64,000 bases of DNA from Mesorhizobium sp. WSM3860. GTDB lineage: Bacteria; Pseudomonadota; Alphaproteobacteria; Rhizobiales; Rhizobiaceae. The translations under genes and the position numbers were made by a program. The DNA is taken from positions 62,001-126,000 of the forward strand of contig NZ_NSGF01000004.1 in the NCBI RefSeq assembly GCF_002294995.1, given 5' to 3'. This document shows positions 53,734 to 62,877 of this stretch, piece by piece; position 1 is the stretch's first letter, and every line of letters starts with the position of its first letter. The notes under the pieces are model-generated. The model ran no database searches. It was not told the DNA's origin and was given only the letters and a program-made list of their open reading frames with translations.

Positions 53734-54495
53734 TCACAGACGAGGCACGGAGAGCGCGCCGTCGACATCGATGACCGATCCGGTTGCAAAGCCGAATTTT
53801 CCGCTGGCAAGTGCGGCCACCACAGCGCCGATATCGGCGCCCTCGCCCCAGCGTTTGGCCGGCACCAGGCCGCCTTCGATCAGCGCGTCATATTTGGCGG
53901 ATACGCCCGCCGTCATGTCGGTACGGATGATGCCCGGCCGCACCTCGAACACGCCGATGTTTTCCGGGGCGAGCCGCAGCGCCAGATTCTTCACCCACAT
54001 CGAAAGCCCTGCCTTTGAGATGCAGTAGTCGGCGCGCTCCGGCGAAGCCATTGTCGCGCTGACCGAGGTGATGGTGACGATCGACCTCGCAAAGCTGGCG
54101 GGTGTCGCCAGCATCGCCTTGGCGACGGCCTGGCTGAGAAACACCGTGCCGCGCAGATTGATCGCGAGTGCACGATCGAAATTCTCCGGTTTGAGATCCA
54201 GGAGATCGCCGCGCACCATGGCGCCGACACCGGCATTGTTGACCAGGCAATCGATCCGGCCGAACGCGCGCATGCCGGCACCAATAAGCGTTGCGTGATC
54301 AGAATGGTTGGCGATATCGCAGCGATGGTAGGCGAATGCTGCACGACGCGACGTTATGTTCTGTATAAGCCGTTTGGTGGGGTCGTCGGCAAGATCGGCC
54401 ACGAGGATGTCGAAGCCGGCATCGGCCAGCGCTTCGGCGCAGGCCAGCCCGATGCCGCGCGCGCCGCCGGTGACAATGGCCGCCGGGCGGGTCAT
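53734..54495 (-). CDS. SDR-family dehydrogenase
   Basis: 253 aa classical SDR. VTGGARGIGLACAEALADAG (residues 8-27), NNAGVG, catalytic Tyr/Lys in YCISKAGLS (near 157), and a C-terminal GSVIDVDGALSVPRL. Both ends couple to GMC genes: its ATG lies inside the upstream GMC stop, and its own stop is 12 bases from the next GMC start. It probably oxidises a sugar or polyol hydroxyl. Confidence 0.9.
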   Translation of the reverse strand: MTRPAAIVTGGARGIGLACAEALADAGFDILVADLADDPTKRLIQNITSRRAAFAYHRCDIANHSDHATLIGAGMRAFGRIDCLVNNAGVGAMVRGDLLDLKPENFDRALAINLRGTVFLSQAVAKAMLATPASFARSIVTITSVSATMASPERADYCISKAGLSMWVKNLALRLAPENIGVFEVRPGIIRTDMTAGVSAKYDALIEGGLVPAKRWGEGADIGAVVAALASGKFGFATGSVIDVDGALSVPRL

Positions 54496-55994
54496 GCCGC
54501 AAGCTCCGTCTTACGGATGTGATCGGCGACGCGCAGCGCCTGGGCGGCGATCGACAGCGCCGGATTGACCGCGGCCGAGGTCGGCAGGAAGCCGGCGTCC
54601 ACGACGAACAGGTTCTTGTGGTCGTAAGCACGACAGAACGTATCGAGTGGCGCCATCGCCGGGTCGTTGCCCATGCGCACGGTGCCGCACTGGTGCGAGG
54701 GCGTGCGCTTGTCGAAGGGGCGCGACAATACGATCGGGTAACCGCAGGCGCGGAAGTTTTCGCGCATCACCTTGGTCAGGCCTTCCAGCGACTGCATGTT
54801 GGAGCGCCGCCACCGCATGACGATCTCCCTGCCGTCGATCATGATGCGGCTTTCAGGATCGGGCAGGTCCTCGCACATCAGGTACCAGTCGATGGCGTGG
54901 CCGGCCATGAAGTCCAGCGCGAATCTCGGCGCCAGCTTCACATTGGCCCGCAGCATGTTGCCGTCGATCTTGCCGAGCAGCTGCACATTGCCCAGCGGCT
55001 TGCCGCCCTTGCCGTCCGAGAGGTAGTAGTCGTTCAGCATCAGCGTCTTCTGGTAGACGGCGTCGTTGGGGCGGCGCGGGTTGATCGCCAGCATCGCGCT
55101 CGAATTGTGGTTCATGAAATTGCGGCCGACCTGGTCGGAACTGTTGGCGAGCCCTTTGCCGCTTGCCGAGGGCGAACGCAGCAGGATGGCGGCGGAGTTG
55201 ATCGCGCCGGCCGAAAGGATGATCAGCTTCGGCGAGAGCGTCCTTTGCGCGCCGTTCTGCGTGTAATGAATGGCGGCAATCGATTTGCCGTCCCGCGAGG
55301 CCTCGAGCCAGTCGACATGGGCGCCGGTTTCGAGCCTGATGTTCTTGTCATCGAGCGCCGCCGCCAAAGGCCCGGTCTGGGCGTCGACCTTGCCCTGGCC
55401 GGTGTTCGGGAAAGCATCCCAGCCGGTCTTGCCCTCCTTCAGCCAGGCTTCGATGTCGACGCCGAGCGGCAGCGAGGCGGGATGCAGACCGAGGCCTTTG
55501 AGCTCGGCGCGGGCACGCGCGATCGGAGGTTCGTCGGGCACCGGCTTGAAGGCATAAGGGATCGAATGGAATGGCTCGGTCGGATCCTCGCCGAGCGTGC
55601 CGCGCACGCGGAAAAGCTGCTCGGCCTTCGAATACCAGGGTTCCAACTCGTCATAGGAAAACGGCCAGGCCGGCGAGACGCCGCCGAAATGCTCCAGCTC
55701 GGAGAAATCCTCCTTGCGGTAGCGGATCAGCACCGCGCCGAAGAATTTCGAGTTGCCGCCAACATAATAGTAGTTGCCGGGGTTGAACGCGCCGCCGCCG
55801 GCCTCGCGCCACATCTCCTTCGGCCGGTAATGCTCATCCACGAAGATCGAGCGCGTCGAGCGAGCATGCGGCGTCGTAGGCAGATGATCGCCCCGCTCCA
55901 GGATCAGGATCGAGGCGCCGCTGCCGGCCAAGCCGGAGGCGGTCGTGGCGCCGCCGATGCCGGAGCCGATGATGACGATATCCGGATTTGTCAT
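54492..55994 (-). CDS. GMC-family oxidoreductase (pyranose/sugar-type)
   Basis: 500 aa. FAD motif DIVIIGSGIGGATTASGLAG (residues 5-24), YYYVGGNSKFFGAVLIRYR (near 76), LSAGAINSAAILLRS (near 263). The catalytic region PSHQCGTVRMGNDPAMAP carries the His and SAAVNPALSIAAQALRVA the Asn. The layout resembles sugar or polyol dehydrogenases rather than choline oxidase. First of the three oxidoreductase genes, separated from the sugar transporter ATPase by a palindromic element. Confidence 0.88.
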   Translation of the reverse strand: MTNPDIVIIGSGIGGATTASGLAGSGASILILERGDHLPTTPHARSTRSIFVDEHYRPKEMWREAGGGAFNPGNYYYVGGNSKFFGAVLIRYRKEDFSELEHFGGVSPAWPFSYDELEPWYSKAEQLFRVRGTLGEDPTEPFHSIPYAFKPVPDEPPIARARAELKGLGLHPASLPLGVDIEAWLKEGKTGWDAFPNTGQGKVDAQTGPLAAALDDKNIRLETGAHVDWLEASRDGKSIAAIHYTQNGAQRTLSPKLIILSAGAINSAAILLRSPSASGKGLANSSDQVGRNFMNHNSSAMLAINPRRPNDAVYQKTLMLNDYYLSDGKGGKPLGNVQLLGKIDGNMLRANVKLAPRFALDFMAGHAIDWYLMCEDLPDPESRIMIDGREIVMRWRRSNMQSLEGLTKVMRENFRACGYPIVLSRPFDKRTPSHQCGTVRMGNDPAMAPLDTFCRAYDHKNLFVVDAGFLPTSAAVNPALSIAAQALRVADHIRKTELAA

Positions 55995-55999
55995 TGTCT

Positions 56000-56097
56000 A
56001 AAGCGCGTCGTGTTTGAACTGACGGGAACGACGCGCTTTGGATCTTTGATGCATGTCGCTGCCCCAAACCGGATCCACTTTTGGGTGACATGCATCA
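56000..56097. repeat. two-palindrome RIME-like intergenic element
   Basis: Palindrome one: AAAGCGCGTCGT (56000-56011) with ACGACGCGCTTT (56028-56039). Palindrome two: TGATGCATGTC (56047-56057) with GACATGCATCA (56087-56097) and inner CCCAAA/TTTGGG, around core AACCGGATCCACTT. Palindrome two shares the CCGG-TCCAC core with 14640-14688 but has different arms. Its distal arm includes the ABC ATPase stop codon. Confidence 0.8.
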
Positions 56098-57210
56098 GAG
56101 AATGCGCTTCTCGGTCGCCGGATCGAAGAACACCGCCTTGCTGAGGTTGAAGGCCAGCGGCGTGCTGGTGCCGGGCTGGATCCTGGCGTCGGCGCGCAGT
56201 CGTGCCACCACGCCCTTGCCGCCGAGATTGGTGACGGCGAACGTGTCCGATCCCGCCGGCTCGACCACTTCGATGTGGCAGTCGGCGGTGGCGATTTCGG
56301 AGCCGTTGCGTTCGGCGCCTTCTGGATCGGTCAGCGCTTCCGGACGCACGCCGAAGATGACCGGCTTGTCCTTGAAGGCCGCAAGGCCGGTCGGCGCGCC
56401 GGGCAGCGACAGCGTGATCGGCTGACGCGCCTCACGATCGAGCACGACGGAGAGCCCGCTGCCGTTGGCGCCGATCTTGGCCGGGATCAGGTTCATCGCC
56501 GGCGAGCCCATGAAGTCGGCGACGAACACATTGGTGGGGTTGTTGTAGACTTCGGCCGGCGTGCCGAACTGCTGCACCTCGCCGTCGCGCATGACGGCGA
56601 TCTTGGTCGCCAGCGTCATCGCCTCGATCTGATCGTGGGTGACATAGACGATCGTCGTGCCGGTCGTGGCGTGCAAGCGCTTGATCTCGATGCGCATGTC
56701 CACGCGCAGCTTGGCGTCAAGATTGGAGAGCGGCTCATCGAACAGGAAGAGTTTTGGGTCGCGCACCAGCGCCCGGCCCATGGCGACGCGCTGCCGCTGG
56801 CCGCCGGAGAGCTGACTTGGCTTGCGGTTGAGCAGGTGACCGATCTGCAGGATCTTTGCCACTTTGTCGATCGCCGCCTGGCGCTCCGCCGCTGGCACGC
56901 CGCGCATCTCCATGCCGAAGGCGATGTTTCCGGCAACCGTCATGTTCGGATAGAGCGCGTAGCTCTGGAAGACCATGGCGATGTCGCGCTTCGAGGGATG
57001 CAGATCGTTGATCGCACGGCCGTCGACGCGGATCTGGCCCTCGGTGATGGTTTCCAGCCCGGCAATGGTGTTGAGCAGAGTGGACTTGCCGCAGCCGGAC
57101 GGGCCGACCAGCACCAGGAAGCCGCCCTTTTCGAGCTCGACATCGATGCCCTTCAGGATCTCGACATTCCCGAAGCGCTTCTTCAGCCCATCAATTTCCA
57201 GAAAAGCCAT
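56095..57210 (-). CDS. sugar ABC transporter ATP-binding protein (MalK/UgpC-like)
   Basis: 371 aa. Walker A GPSGCGKST (near residue 36), Q-loop VFQSYALYPNM, signature LSGGQRQRVAMGRA (near 133), Walker B LFLFDEPLSNLD (near 152), and a C-terminal TOBE/MalK-type domain (235-371). It drives the CUT1 importer of 57234-60519. ATG at 57210, 23 bases after the permease stop. The stop lies in a palindromic repeat arm. Confidence 0.93.
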   Translation of the reverse strand: MAFLEIDGLKKRFGNVEILKGIDVELEKGGFLVLVGPSGCGKSTLLNTIAGLETITEGQIRVDGRAINDLHPSKRDIAMVFQSYALYPNMTVAGNIAFGMEMRGVPAAERQAAIDKVAKILQIGHLLNRKPSQLSGGQRQRVAMGRALVRDPKLFLFDEPLSNLDAKLRVDMRIEIKRLHATTGTTIVYVTHDQIEAMTLATKIAVMRDGEVQQFGTPAEVYNNPTNVFVADFMGSPAMNLIPAKIGANGSGLSVVLDREARQPITLSLPGAPTGLAAFKDKPVIFGVRPEALTDPEGAERNGSEIATADCHIEVVEPAGSDTFAVTNLGGKGVVARLRADARIQPGTSTPLAFNLSKAVFFDPATEKRIL

Positions 57211-57233
57211 GGTCGTTCCTTCAGAAAATAGGG

Positions 57234-58178
57234 TCAGCCCTTGACCGCGCCGGCCATCAGTCCGCGCACGAAATAGCGGCCGGCGACGACATAGACGATC
57301 AGGGTGGGCAACGCGGCAATCATCGCCGCGGCCATGTTGACGTTGTATTCGACGACGCCGGTCGAGGTGTTGACGACATTGTTGAGCGCCACCGTCATCG
57401 GCATCACGTCGCCGGTGCCGGCGTAAGCGGAAGCGAACAGGAAGTCGTTCCAGATGTTGGTGAACTGGTAGATGACGGTGACGACGAAGATCGGCATCGA
57501 GTTCGGCAGCATGATGCGGCGGAAGATCTGGAAGAAGGAGGCGCCGTCGACCTGCGCCGCCTTCACCAACTCGGTCGGGAAGGCCTCGTAATAATTGCGG
57601 AAGAACAGCGTGGTGAAGCCGAGGCCGTAGACCACATGGACGAAGACCAGGTTGACCGTCGAATTGCCGAGACCGAAGTTGAATCCCGTCGCGTTCTGCA
57701 GGCTGGCGCCGAAGCGGCCGATGCTGCCGAGGATGGTCGCCATCGGCAACAGCACCGACTGGAACGGAATGAAGCAGGCAAACAGCATCATCGCGAAGAC
57801 CAGCGTGTGGCCGCGGAAGCGCCATTTGGTCAGCACATAGCCGTTGAGCGCGCCGAGCAGCGTCGAGATCAGCACCGCCGGCACCACCATCTTGATGGAG
57901 TTCCAGAAGTAGCCCTTGATGCCGGCGCAAGTCAGGCCGACGCAGGTCTCGCCCCAGGCCTTGAACCATGGCGCGATCGTCGGCGACTGCGGCAGCGCCA
58001 GCATGTTGCCGTTCTGGATCTCGTCCATGGTCTTGAAGGAGGTGACCAGCATGACGAAGAGCGGCATCAGGTAAAACAGCGCGAACAGCGCGAGCAGCCC
58101 GTAGATGACGATGCGGTTGATCGTCCTGGCGCTGACGCCGCTCGAAGCCTGGCGGGCCGGTGAGGTGACGGCGCTCAT
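57234..58178 (-). CDS. sugar ABC transporter permease (MalG/GtsC-like)
   Basis: 314 aa with six hydrophobic segments; TM1 is IVIYGLLALFALFYLMPLFV. The EAA loop is FPTELVKAAQVDGASFFQIF (about residues 208-227), preceded by YGLGFTTLFFRNYYEA. The periplasmic loop holds a longer insert with two Cys (ETCVGLTCAGIKGYF). It is the partner of the next gene, whose stop overlaps its start (ATGA, 58175-58178). Confidence 0.9.
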   Translation of the reverse strand: MSAVTSPARQASSGVSARTINRIVIYGLLALFALFYLMPLFVMLVTSFKTMDEIQNGNMLALPQSPTIAPWFKAWGETCVGLTCAGIKGYFWNSIKMVVPAVLISTLLGALNGYVLTKWRFRGHTLVFAMMLFACFIPFQSVLLPMATILGSIGRFGASLQNATGFNFGLGNSTVNLVFVHVVYGLGFTTLFFRNYYEAFPTELVKAAQVDGASFFQIFRRIMLPNSMPIFVVTVIYQFTNIWNDFLFASAYAGTGDVMPMTVALNNVVNTSTGVVEYNVNMAAAMIAALPTLIVYVVAGRYFVRGLMAGAVKG

Positions 58179-59134
58179 CGCGGCTTCTCCCTGAGCTCGG
58201 AATAGAGGTAAGGCACGATGATCGCGGTCAGCGTCATCAGCATGATCACCGCGCTCGCCGAGCCGACCGCCATCTCGTTGCGCTTGAAGGTGAACTCGTA
58301 CATGAAGTTCGACGGCAGCCAGGCCGAGCCGCCCGGTCCGCCGCTGGTCAGCGCCACGACAAGGTCATAGGACTTGATGGCCAGATGCGCGAGCACGATG
58401 AAAGCCGACAGGAAGACGGGCCTGAGCAGGGGAATGACGATGCGGCGGTAGAGCTGGAAGGTGGTCGCGCCGTCGATCTGCGCGGCCTTCATGATCTCGC
58501 CGTCGATGCCGCGAAGCCCGGCCAGGAACATCGCCATGATGAAGCCGGAAGCCTGCCAGACGCCGGCGATCACCACCGTGTAGATGACGAAATCCTTGTT
58601 CTTGATCCAGTCGAAATGGAAGCTCGTCCAGCCCCATTGATGCAGCGTCTGCTCGAGACCGAGGCCGGGGTCGAGGAACCATTTCCAGGCGACGCCGGTG
58701 ACGATGAAGGAGAGCGCCATCGGGTAGAGGTAGATCGGCCGCAGCACGCCTTCGCCGCGGATCTTCTGGTCGAGCAGGATGGCCAGGAACAGGCCGAGCG
58801 CCAGGCAGATCAGGATGTAGAGGAAGCCGAAAATACCCATGTTGGTGATCGAGGTGTACCAGCTTGACGGCGGGTCGCTCTCGAAGGTCCAGCGCCACAG
58901 CCGTTGATAGGCGCGGGCGCCGGTGATGTCGTAGGACGGGAAGGTCTTGGAGTTGGTGAACGACAGATAGATCGTCCATAGGATGAAGCCATAGACGAAG
59001 ATGATCGTCGCCGCGAAACTCGGCGCCAGGACGATCTTGGGCAAAAGGTCCTGCAATCGCGAGCGGACGGTCGCGCCAGGGCGGGCGTCGTGCTCCGGTG
59101 TCAGCTTGATTTGGGTTTCGGCGACTGTGCTCAT
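58175..59134 (-). CDS. sugar ABC transporter permease (MalF/GtsB-like)
   Basis: 319 aa, six hydrophobic segments after a polar N terminus (MSTVAETQIKLTPEHDARPG). The EAA loop is DGEIMKAAQIDGATTFQLYR (about residues 212-231). With the second permease it forms the CUT1 channel. A stable hairpin (59221-59242) separates it from the binding-protein gene upstream. Confidence 0.9.
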   Translation of the reverse strand: MSTVAETQIKLTPEHDARPGATVRSRLQDLLPKIVLAPSFAATIIFVYGFILWTIYLSFTNSKTFPSYDITGARAYQRLWRWTFESDPPSSWYTSITNMGIFGFLYILICLALGLFLAILLDQKIRGEGVLRPIYLYPMALSFIVTGVAWKWFLDPGLGLEQTLHQWGWTSFHFDWIKNKDFVIYTVVIAGVWQASGFIMAMFLAGLRGIDGEIMKAAQIDGATTFQLYRRIVIPLLRPVFLSAFIVLAHLAIKSYDLVVALTSGGPGGSAWLPSNFMYEFTFKRNEMAVGSASAVIMLMTLTAIIVPYLYSELREKPR

Positions 59135-59220
59135 CGGCTTATCCAGTACCGGTTATTGGGACCCGGCCGGCGTGCTGCGCACGCCAGGCAGCGATTCCGG
59201 ATATTATCTCGACAGGAGGC

Positions 59221-59242
59221 CTCCCCCGCCGAAGCGGGGGAG
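59221..59242 (-). terminator. hairpin between binding-protein and permease genes
   Basis: CTCCCCCGC (59221-59229), loop CGAA, GCGGGGGAG (59234-59242): a perfect 9-bp stem without a T-run. Same position relative to the binding-protein gene as the hairpin at 44001; likely an mRNA-stability or attenuation element. Confidence 0.7.
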
Positions 59243-59265
59243 ACTCGGGGTTACGGCAATACGCC

Positions 59266-60519
59266 TTACTTGGCGTCGTCGATGGCCTTGACCAGTTCGG
59301 TCACGGCTTCGTCCGAGGTCTTGATCTGACCATGGACGAACTTCGAGATGACGTCCTTGTAGGCGTTGGCGACAGCCGGAGGCGCACCGTAGCCCTGGGC
59401 CAGCGAGCCGAACAGCTTGCCGCCTTCGTTAGCGGCCTTAAGGTCGGCGATGCCCTTCTTGCCGCAAGCATCGAAGTCGGTGTCCGGCACGTCGGTACGG
59501 GCGGGGACCGAGCCCTTCACGACATTGAAAGCCGACTGGAAGCTCTTCGACAGGGTGGCGGTGGCCAGAGCGACCTGCGCGGCCTTGCGGTCGTCCGGAA
59601 CGTTGAACATGCCGAACATATCGGAGTTGTAGATCACCGAGCCGTCGGTGCCGGGGAAGCGGTAGCAGAGGAAGTCCGTGCCCGGGGTCTTGTTGGCGGC
59701 GTGGAACTCGCCCTTGGCCCAGTCGCCCATGACCTGAACCAGCGCGTCGCCCTTGATGACCATGGCGGTGGCGAGGTTCCAGTCGCGGCCCGAGAAGTTC
59801 GGGTCGACATAGGTGACGAGCTTGGCGAGGTTGTCGAACGACTTCTTCATCGTGTCGGACTTGAGCGACTCCTCATCGAGGTCGTTCATCGCCTTCTTGT
59901 AGAATTCCGGTCCGCCGGTCGACAGGACGACGGAGTCGAACATGGTGGCTTCCTGCCAGTTCTGGCCGCCGAGCGCGAGCGGGATGACGCCCGCGGCCTT
60001 GGCCTTGTCGAGCAACGCCACGAAGTCGTCGAAGGTTTTCGGCTCGGTGCCGCCGATCTTGTCCATCACGGCCTTGTTGATCCACAGCCAGTTGACCGAG
60101 TGGACGTTGACCGGGGCCGCGACCCACTTGCCGTCATAGACGGAGAATTTCTGCAGGGCGGCCGGAACCGACTTGTCCCAGCCTTCCTTCTTGGCGGTCT
60201 CGGTGAGGTCGCCCATGACGCCGGCGGCGGCATAGTCGAGCACGGTGTAGCCCAGCATCTGCGAGGCAGTCGGATAGTTGCCGGCCGCGACCATCGCCTT
60301 CAGAGCGGTCATGGCGGCGTCGCCGCCACCACCGGCCACCGGCACGTCCTTCCAGGCATAGCCTTCCTTGGCCAGATCCTGCTTCAGCACGTTCAGAGCA
60401 GCCGCTTCGCCGCCCGACGTCCACCAATGCAGCATCTGCACTTCCTTGACGTCCGCGGCATGCGCCGAGAACGCAAAGCTCGTCGCAAGAGCCGTTCCGA
60501 TAAGCAGTTTGCGCAACAT
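59266..60519 (-). CDS. sugar ABC transporter substrate-binding protein (GtsA-like)
   Basis: 417 aa. Signal peptide [20 protein letters not shown], cleavage after AHA near residue 21. The mature part starts [20 protein letters not shown] and includes [20 protein letters not shown], close to the glucose/mannose-type GtsA proteins. Two Cys (FLCYRF and FDACGK) may pair. Ligand likely a hexose; the nearby GMC, SDR and ALDH genes suggest a sugar or sugar-derived polyol. ATG at 60519. Confidence 0.9.
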   Translation of the reverse strand: MLRKLLIGTALATSFAFSAHAADVKEVQMLHWWTSGGEAAALNVLKQDLAKEGYAWKDVPVAGGGGDAAMTALKAMVAAGNYPTASQMLGYTVLDYAAAGVMGDLTETAKKEGWDKSVPAALQKFSVYDGKWVAAPVNVHSVNWLWINKAVMDKIGGTEPKTFDDFVALLDKAKAAGVIPLALGGQNWQEATMFDSVVLSTGGPEFYKKAMNDLDEESLKSDTMKKSFDNLAKLVTYVDPNFSGRDWNLATAMVIKGDALVQVMGDWAKGEFHAANKTPGTDFLCYRFPGTDGSVIYNSDMFGMFNVPDDRKAAQVALATATLSKSFQSAFNVVKGSVPARTDVPDTDFDACGKKGIADLKAANEGGKLFGSLAQGYGAPPAVANAYKDVISKFVHGQIKTSDEAVTELVKAIDDAK

Positions 60520-60578
60520 GTACTACCTCCCTTGTTGCATTCACATAACCGGCGGGGTGGCCGCCGGGGTCTCCCAAC

Positions 60579-62090
60579 TCAGCCGACCCACCATCCGGTG
60601 CGCTGGCCGCGATGAAACTGGATTGTCTTTTCCTCGGTATAGTCCTCGACGGCGCGTTTGCCGAGTTCGCGTCCGAGACCGGACTGCTTGTAGCCGCCGA
60701 AGGGCAGTTCGGGATAACCTTCCATGAACGTATTCACCCAAACCGTCCCCGAACGCACACCGCGCGCCACCGACATGCATGTGTCGATGCTGGCGCTCCA
60801 CACTCCCGCAGACAAACCATAGGGCGTGTTGTTGGCGATGTGCAATGCCTTTTCAATCGTTTCAAAAGTGAGCACGGACAGCACCGGCCCGAAGACTTCC
60901 TCGCGCGCGATTTCCATGTCCTCGGTGACGTTGCCGACAATGGTCGGATCGAGATACTGGCCGGCGTTGGAGGCGAGCTGTCCGCCGCCGCTGAAGACGC
61001 TGCCGCCGCCGTTTTTGGCCGCCGTCACATAGCCGGCTACCTTTGCCATGTGGTCGGCCGAGATCATCGCGCCGACCTTGGTGCGGTCGTCAAGCGGATC
61101 GCCGACTTTCACTCTCTCGGCCAGCGCCTTGACCGCGCCGAGAAAGTCGTCCGCGACCGCCTCATGCACGATCAGCCGACTGCCGGCATTGCAGCATTCG
61201 CCGGCGTTGAAGAAGCCGCCGAAGACTGCGGCATCCGCCGCCGCTTCGAGATCGGCGTCGGGGAAGACGATCTGGCCGTTCTTGCCGCCGAGCTCCATCG
61301 ACACCTTCTTCAGCGAACTGGACGCCGCCGCCATAGTCATCTTGCCGACGCGGGTCGAGCCAGTGAAGGACACCATCTCAACCAGCGGATGGCCGACCAT
61401 CGGCGCGCCGACATCGCTACCCAAGCCAGCGAGGATGTTGACGACGCCCGCCGGCAGGCCGGCCTCGAGCAGGACATCGCCGAGCACGAAGGTCGAGGCC
61501 GAGGTCATCTCGCTCGGCTTGACCACGGCAGTGCAGCCGGCGGCGAGCGCGAAGGGCAGTTTCTGGCTGACGATCAGGAAGGGAAAATTCCAGGGCGTGA
61601 TGATCGAGACGACGCCGATCGGCTCGCGCAGCACCACGCCCAGCATGTCATCGCCGAGATTGGCGTAGCTCTCGCCATGGAGCGTGCGAGCAAGCGAAGC
61701 GGCATAGCGCCAGATGTCGACGGCGCCGCCGATCTCGCCGCGCGCCTGCGCGATCGGCTTGCCGGATTCGAGCGCGTCGAGCCTGGCAATCTCTTCCAGC
61801 CGGCTCTCGATCAGGTCGGCCGCCTTGAGCAGCACCGCTGCGCGTTCCGACGCCTTCATGCGCGGCCACGCGCCGGCCTCGAAGGCCTTGTGCGCGGACT
61901 GCACCGCAGCGTCGACTTCCGCAGCGCCGGCCTGGGCGTAACGCGACACGGCAAAGCCATGGCCAGGGCTGCTGCGCTCGATGGTGCGGCCGTCGCGGGC
62001 TTCGACGTGCTTGCCGTCGATCAAAAGCTTGTAGGCTTTCGGCGCCGCCGACGCCTCGGCCGGCATGGAGATGTTGAGGGGTGCGTTCAT
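60579..62090 (-). CDS. aldehyde dehydrogenase
   Basis: 503 aa. Catalytic Glu in SMELGGKNGQIVF (near residue 275), catalytic Cys in FFNAGECCNAGSRLIV (near 308), cofactor region TPWNFPFLIVSQKLPFALAA (near 165). A hydrophilic N-terminal 20 residues precede the fold (MNAPLNISMPAEASAAPKAY). ATG at 62090. It is the betaine-aldehyde/gamma-aminobutyraldehyde branch by general shape, but substrate specificity cannot be told. It lies between the CoA genes and the sugar transporter. Confidence 0.92.
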   Translation of the reverse strand: MNAPLNISMPAEASAAPKAYKLLIDGKHVEARDGRTIERSSPGHGFAVSRYAQAGAAEVDAAVQSAHKAFEAGAWPRMKASERAAVLLKAADLIESRLEEIARLDALESGKPIAQARGEIGGAVDIWRYAASLARTLHGESYANLGDDMLGVVLREPIGVVSIITPWNFPFLIVSQKLPFALAAGCTAVVKPSEMTSASTFVLGDVLLEAGLPAGVVNILAGLGSDVGAPMVGHPLVEMVSFTGSTRVGKMTMAAASSSLKKVSMELGGKNGQIVFPDADLEAAADAAVFGGFFNAGECCNAGSRLIVHEAVADDFLGAVKALAERVKVGDPLDDRTKVGAMISADHMAKVAGYVTAAKNGGGSVFSGGGQLASNAGQYLDPTIVGNVTEDMEIAREEVFGPVLSVLTFETIEKALHIANNTPYGLSAGVWSASIDTCMSVARGVRSGTVWVNTFMEGYPELPFGGYKQSGLGRELGKRAVEDYTEEKTIQFHRGQRTGWWVG

Positions 62091-62100
62091 CGTATCTTCT

Positions 62101-62877
62101 CTAGGATCTCGAAAAGGCGGGCTTCTGCTTGGCCTTGAAAGCACCGACGCCGGCCTTCAGGTCGCCGGTCAGCGCAATGAAGCCGCTGGCGAGCGCTTCC
62201 GTAGCTGCCGCGTCTTCCTCGCCTTCGGCAATACCGATCATCAGCTTGGCGGCCTCGGTTGCGAGCGGACCACGCTCGGCGATCCTTTCAGCCCAGGCCC
62301 TGGCTTCGTCGAACGCTTTGCCGGTGTCGACAACGCGGTCGACGACGCCGAGCGCAAGCGCCTCGCCCGCCACCAGGACTTCGCCCCCTATTGCCATGCG
62401 CCGCACCGTTTGCGCGCCGAAGCGGCGCACGGCGCGCTGCGTTCCGGACCAGCCGGGCACGACGCCGATCGAGGTTTCGGGAAAGCCGAGCTTGATCTGG
62501 GTTTCCGCGACGCGAAAATCGCAGGCGGCGGCCAATTCCAATCCTCCGCCAAGCGCATGGCCGGACAGAACTGCGATGGTCGGCTGCCGCAGGCGCGCCA
62601 GCCGGTCGAAGACGCGGTGGCCGTAGCGCACCCATTGAACCTGGAAATCGGCGGCGCTCAACTGTGCCCAGGCCTCGACGTCGCCGCCGGCGCAGAAACC
62701 CTTGCCTTCGCCGCGAATGAGCACGACGCGGACACCCTCGGCCAGCTCGGCCTTGTCGAGTGCGGCTTCGAGCGCGCGCAGCATCGGAATGTCGAGCGCG
62801 TTGAACTTTTCCGGCCGCCGCAGCGTGACGATACCGATCGCGCCGTCCTGCTCGAAGGTGACGAGGCGCTCAGCCAT
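62101..62877 (-). CDS. enoyl-CoA hydratase/isomerase family protein
   Basis: 258 aa crotonase. Oxyanion-hole segments GEGKGFCAGGDVEAW (near residue 56) and SGHALGGGLELAAACDFRVA (near 104). PETSIGVVPGWSGTQRAVRR (near 132) holds the position that carries catalytic Glu in hydratases; here PETSIG keeps that Glu. Hydration of a 2-enoyl-CoA is likely. ATG at 62877; it overlaps the CoA-transferase end by 8 bases. Confidence 0.88.
   Translation of the reverse strand: MAERLVTFEQDGAIGIVTLRRPEKFNALDIPMLRALEAALDKAELAEGVRVVLIRGEGKGFCAGGDVEAWAQLSAADFQVQWVRYGHRVFDRLARLRQPTIAVLSGHALGGGLELAAACDFRVAETQIKLGFPETSIGVVPGWSGTQRAVRRFGAQTVRRMAIGGEVLVAGEALALGVVDRVVDTGKAFDEARAWAERIAERGPLATEAAKLMIGIAEGEEDAAATEALASGFIALTGDLKAGVGAFKAKQKPAFSRS

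Noticed and set aside
56095..57969. One long minus-strand protein spanning the ABC ATPase and part of the permease region
   Set aside because: The N-terminal part is an off-frame reading of the permease gene. The ATPase has a proper ATG at 57210.
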